A stretch of DNA of 6,961 nucleotides, from assembly GCA_029934815.1 (NCBI GenBank), contig JAOZLM010000121.1:1-6961 (forward strand), written 5' to 3'. The notes under the pieces are model-generated. The model had not been told where the DNA came from, made no database searches, and saw nothing but the letters and a program-made list of their open reading frames with translations. Shown here piece after piece: positions 6,914 through 6,961 of the stretch. A program made the position numbers and the translations under genes. This stretch comes from Desulfocapsa sp. (GTDB lineage: Bacteria; Desulfobacterota; Desulfobulbia; Desulfobulbales; Desulfocapsaceae). Position 1 is the stretch's first letter; each line of letters begins with the position of its first letter.

Positions 6914-6961
6914 GGGGCTGTAGCTCAGCTGGGAGAGCGCATGACTGGCAGTCATGAGGTC
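6914..6961 (+). tRNA. tRNA-Ala(GGC), 3' part cut off by window edge
   Basis: The visible 48 bases fold as the 5' two-thirds of an alanine tRNA. Acceptor strand GGGGCTG (6914-6920) is followed by TA, D-stem GCTC/GAGC (6923-6926 with 6935-6938) around loop AGCTGGGA, then G, anticodon stem CATGA/TCATG (6940-6944 with 6952-6956) and the 7-nt loop CTGGCAG. The anticodon GGC (6947-6949) reads GCC and GCU alanine codons. AGGTC (6957-6961) begins the variable loop. The T arm and 3' acceptor strand lie beyond the window, so acceptor pairing and any encoded CCA cannot be checked. It is transcribed divergently from mreB. Confidence 0.95.

Overview
The window is ordinary chromosomal DNA from a rod-shaped Gram-negative bacterium. 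Gene order, protein style and a moderate GC content (judged by eye, not computed) suggest a deltaproteobacterial, Desulfobacterota-type organism. That placement is an inference from general family resemblance, because no database search was possible.

Layout, left to right. From base 2 to 1072 on the plus strand lies the 3' part of a gene for a protein with a C-terminal J domain. Its reading frame is already open at the left edge, so the true start lies outside the window. After a 12-bp convergent gap comes a five-gene block on the minus strand. Read in its own direction (right to left) it is mreB, mreC, mreD, mrdA (PBP2) and rodA (mrdB). The four junctions are 53, 2, 8 and 9 bp, which indicates one operon with strong translational coupling after mreC. 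The last stretch (6659-6913) is a 255-bp intergenic region holding a candidate extended -10 promoter for mre/mrd and a candidate promoter for a plus-strand tRNA-Ala(GGC) gene. The right edge of the window cuts that tRNA gene after the anticodon arm.

The five operon genes together encode the core of the elongasome (Rod complex). MreB forms membrane-bound actin-like filaments. MreC is the periplasmic coiled-coil scaffold that activates PBP2. MreD is its multi-pass membrane partner. RodA (a SEDS glycosyltransferase) and PBP2 (a class B transpeptidase) polymerise and cross-link side-wall peptidoglycan. All five are intact, of normal length and retain their diagnostic motifs.

I see no CRISPR array, mobile element, defence system or unusual gene cluster. 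The points worth a second look are small: repeated TTGGTAAA motifs and inverted repeats in the divergent promoter region, a Cys-Cys-His-Cys candidate zinc site in PBP2, the in-frame mrdA/rodA junction with an A8 run, and the poorly characterised J-domain protein.
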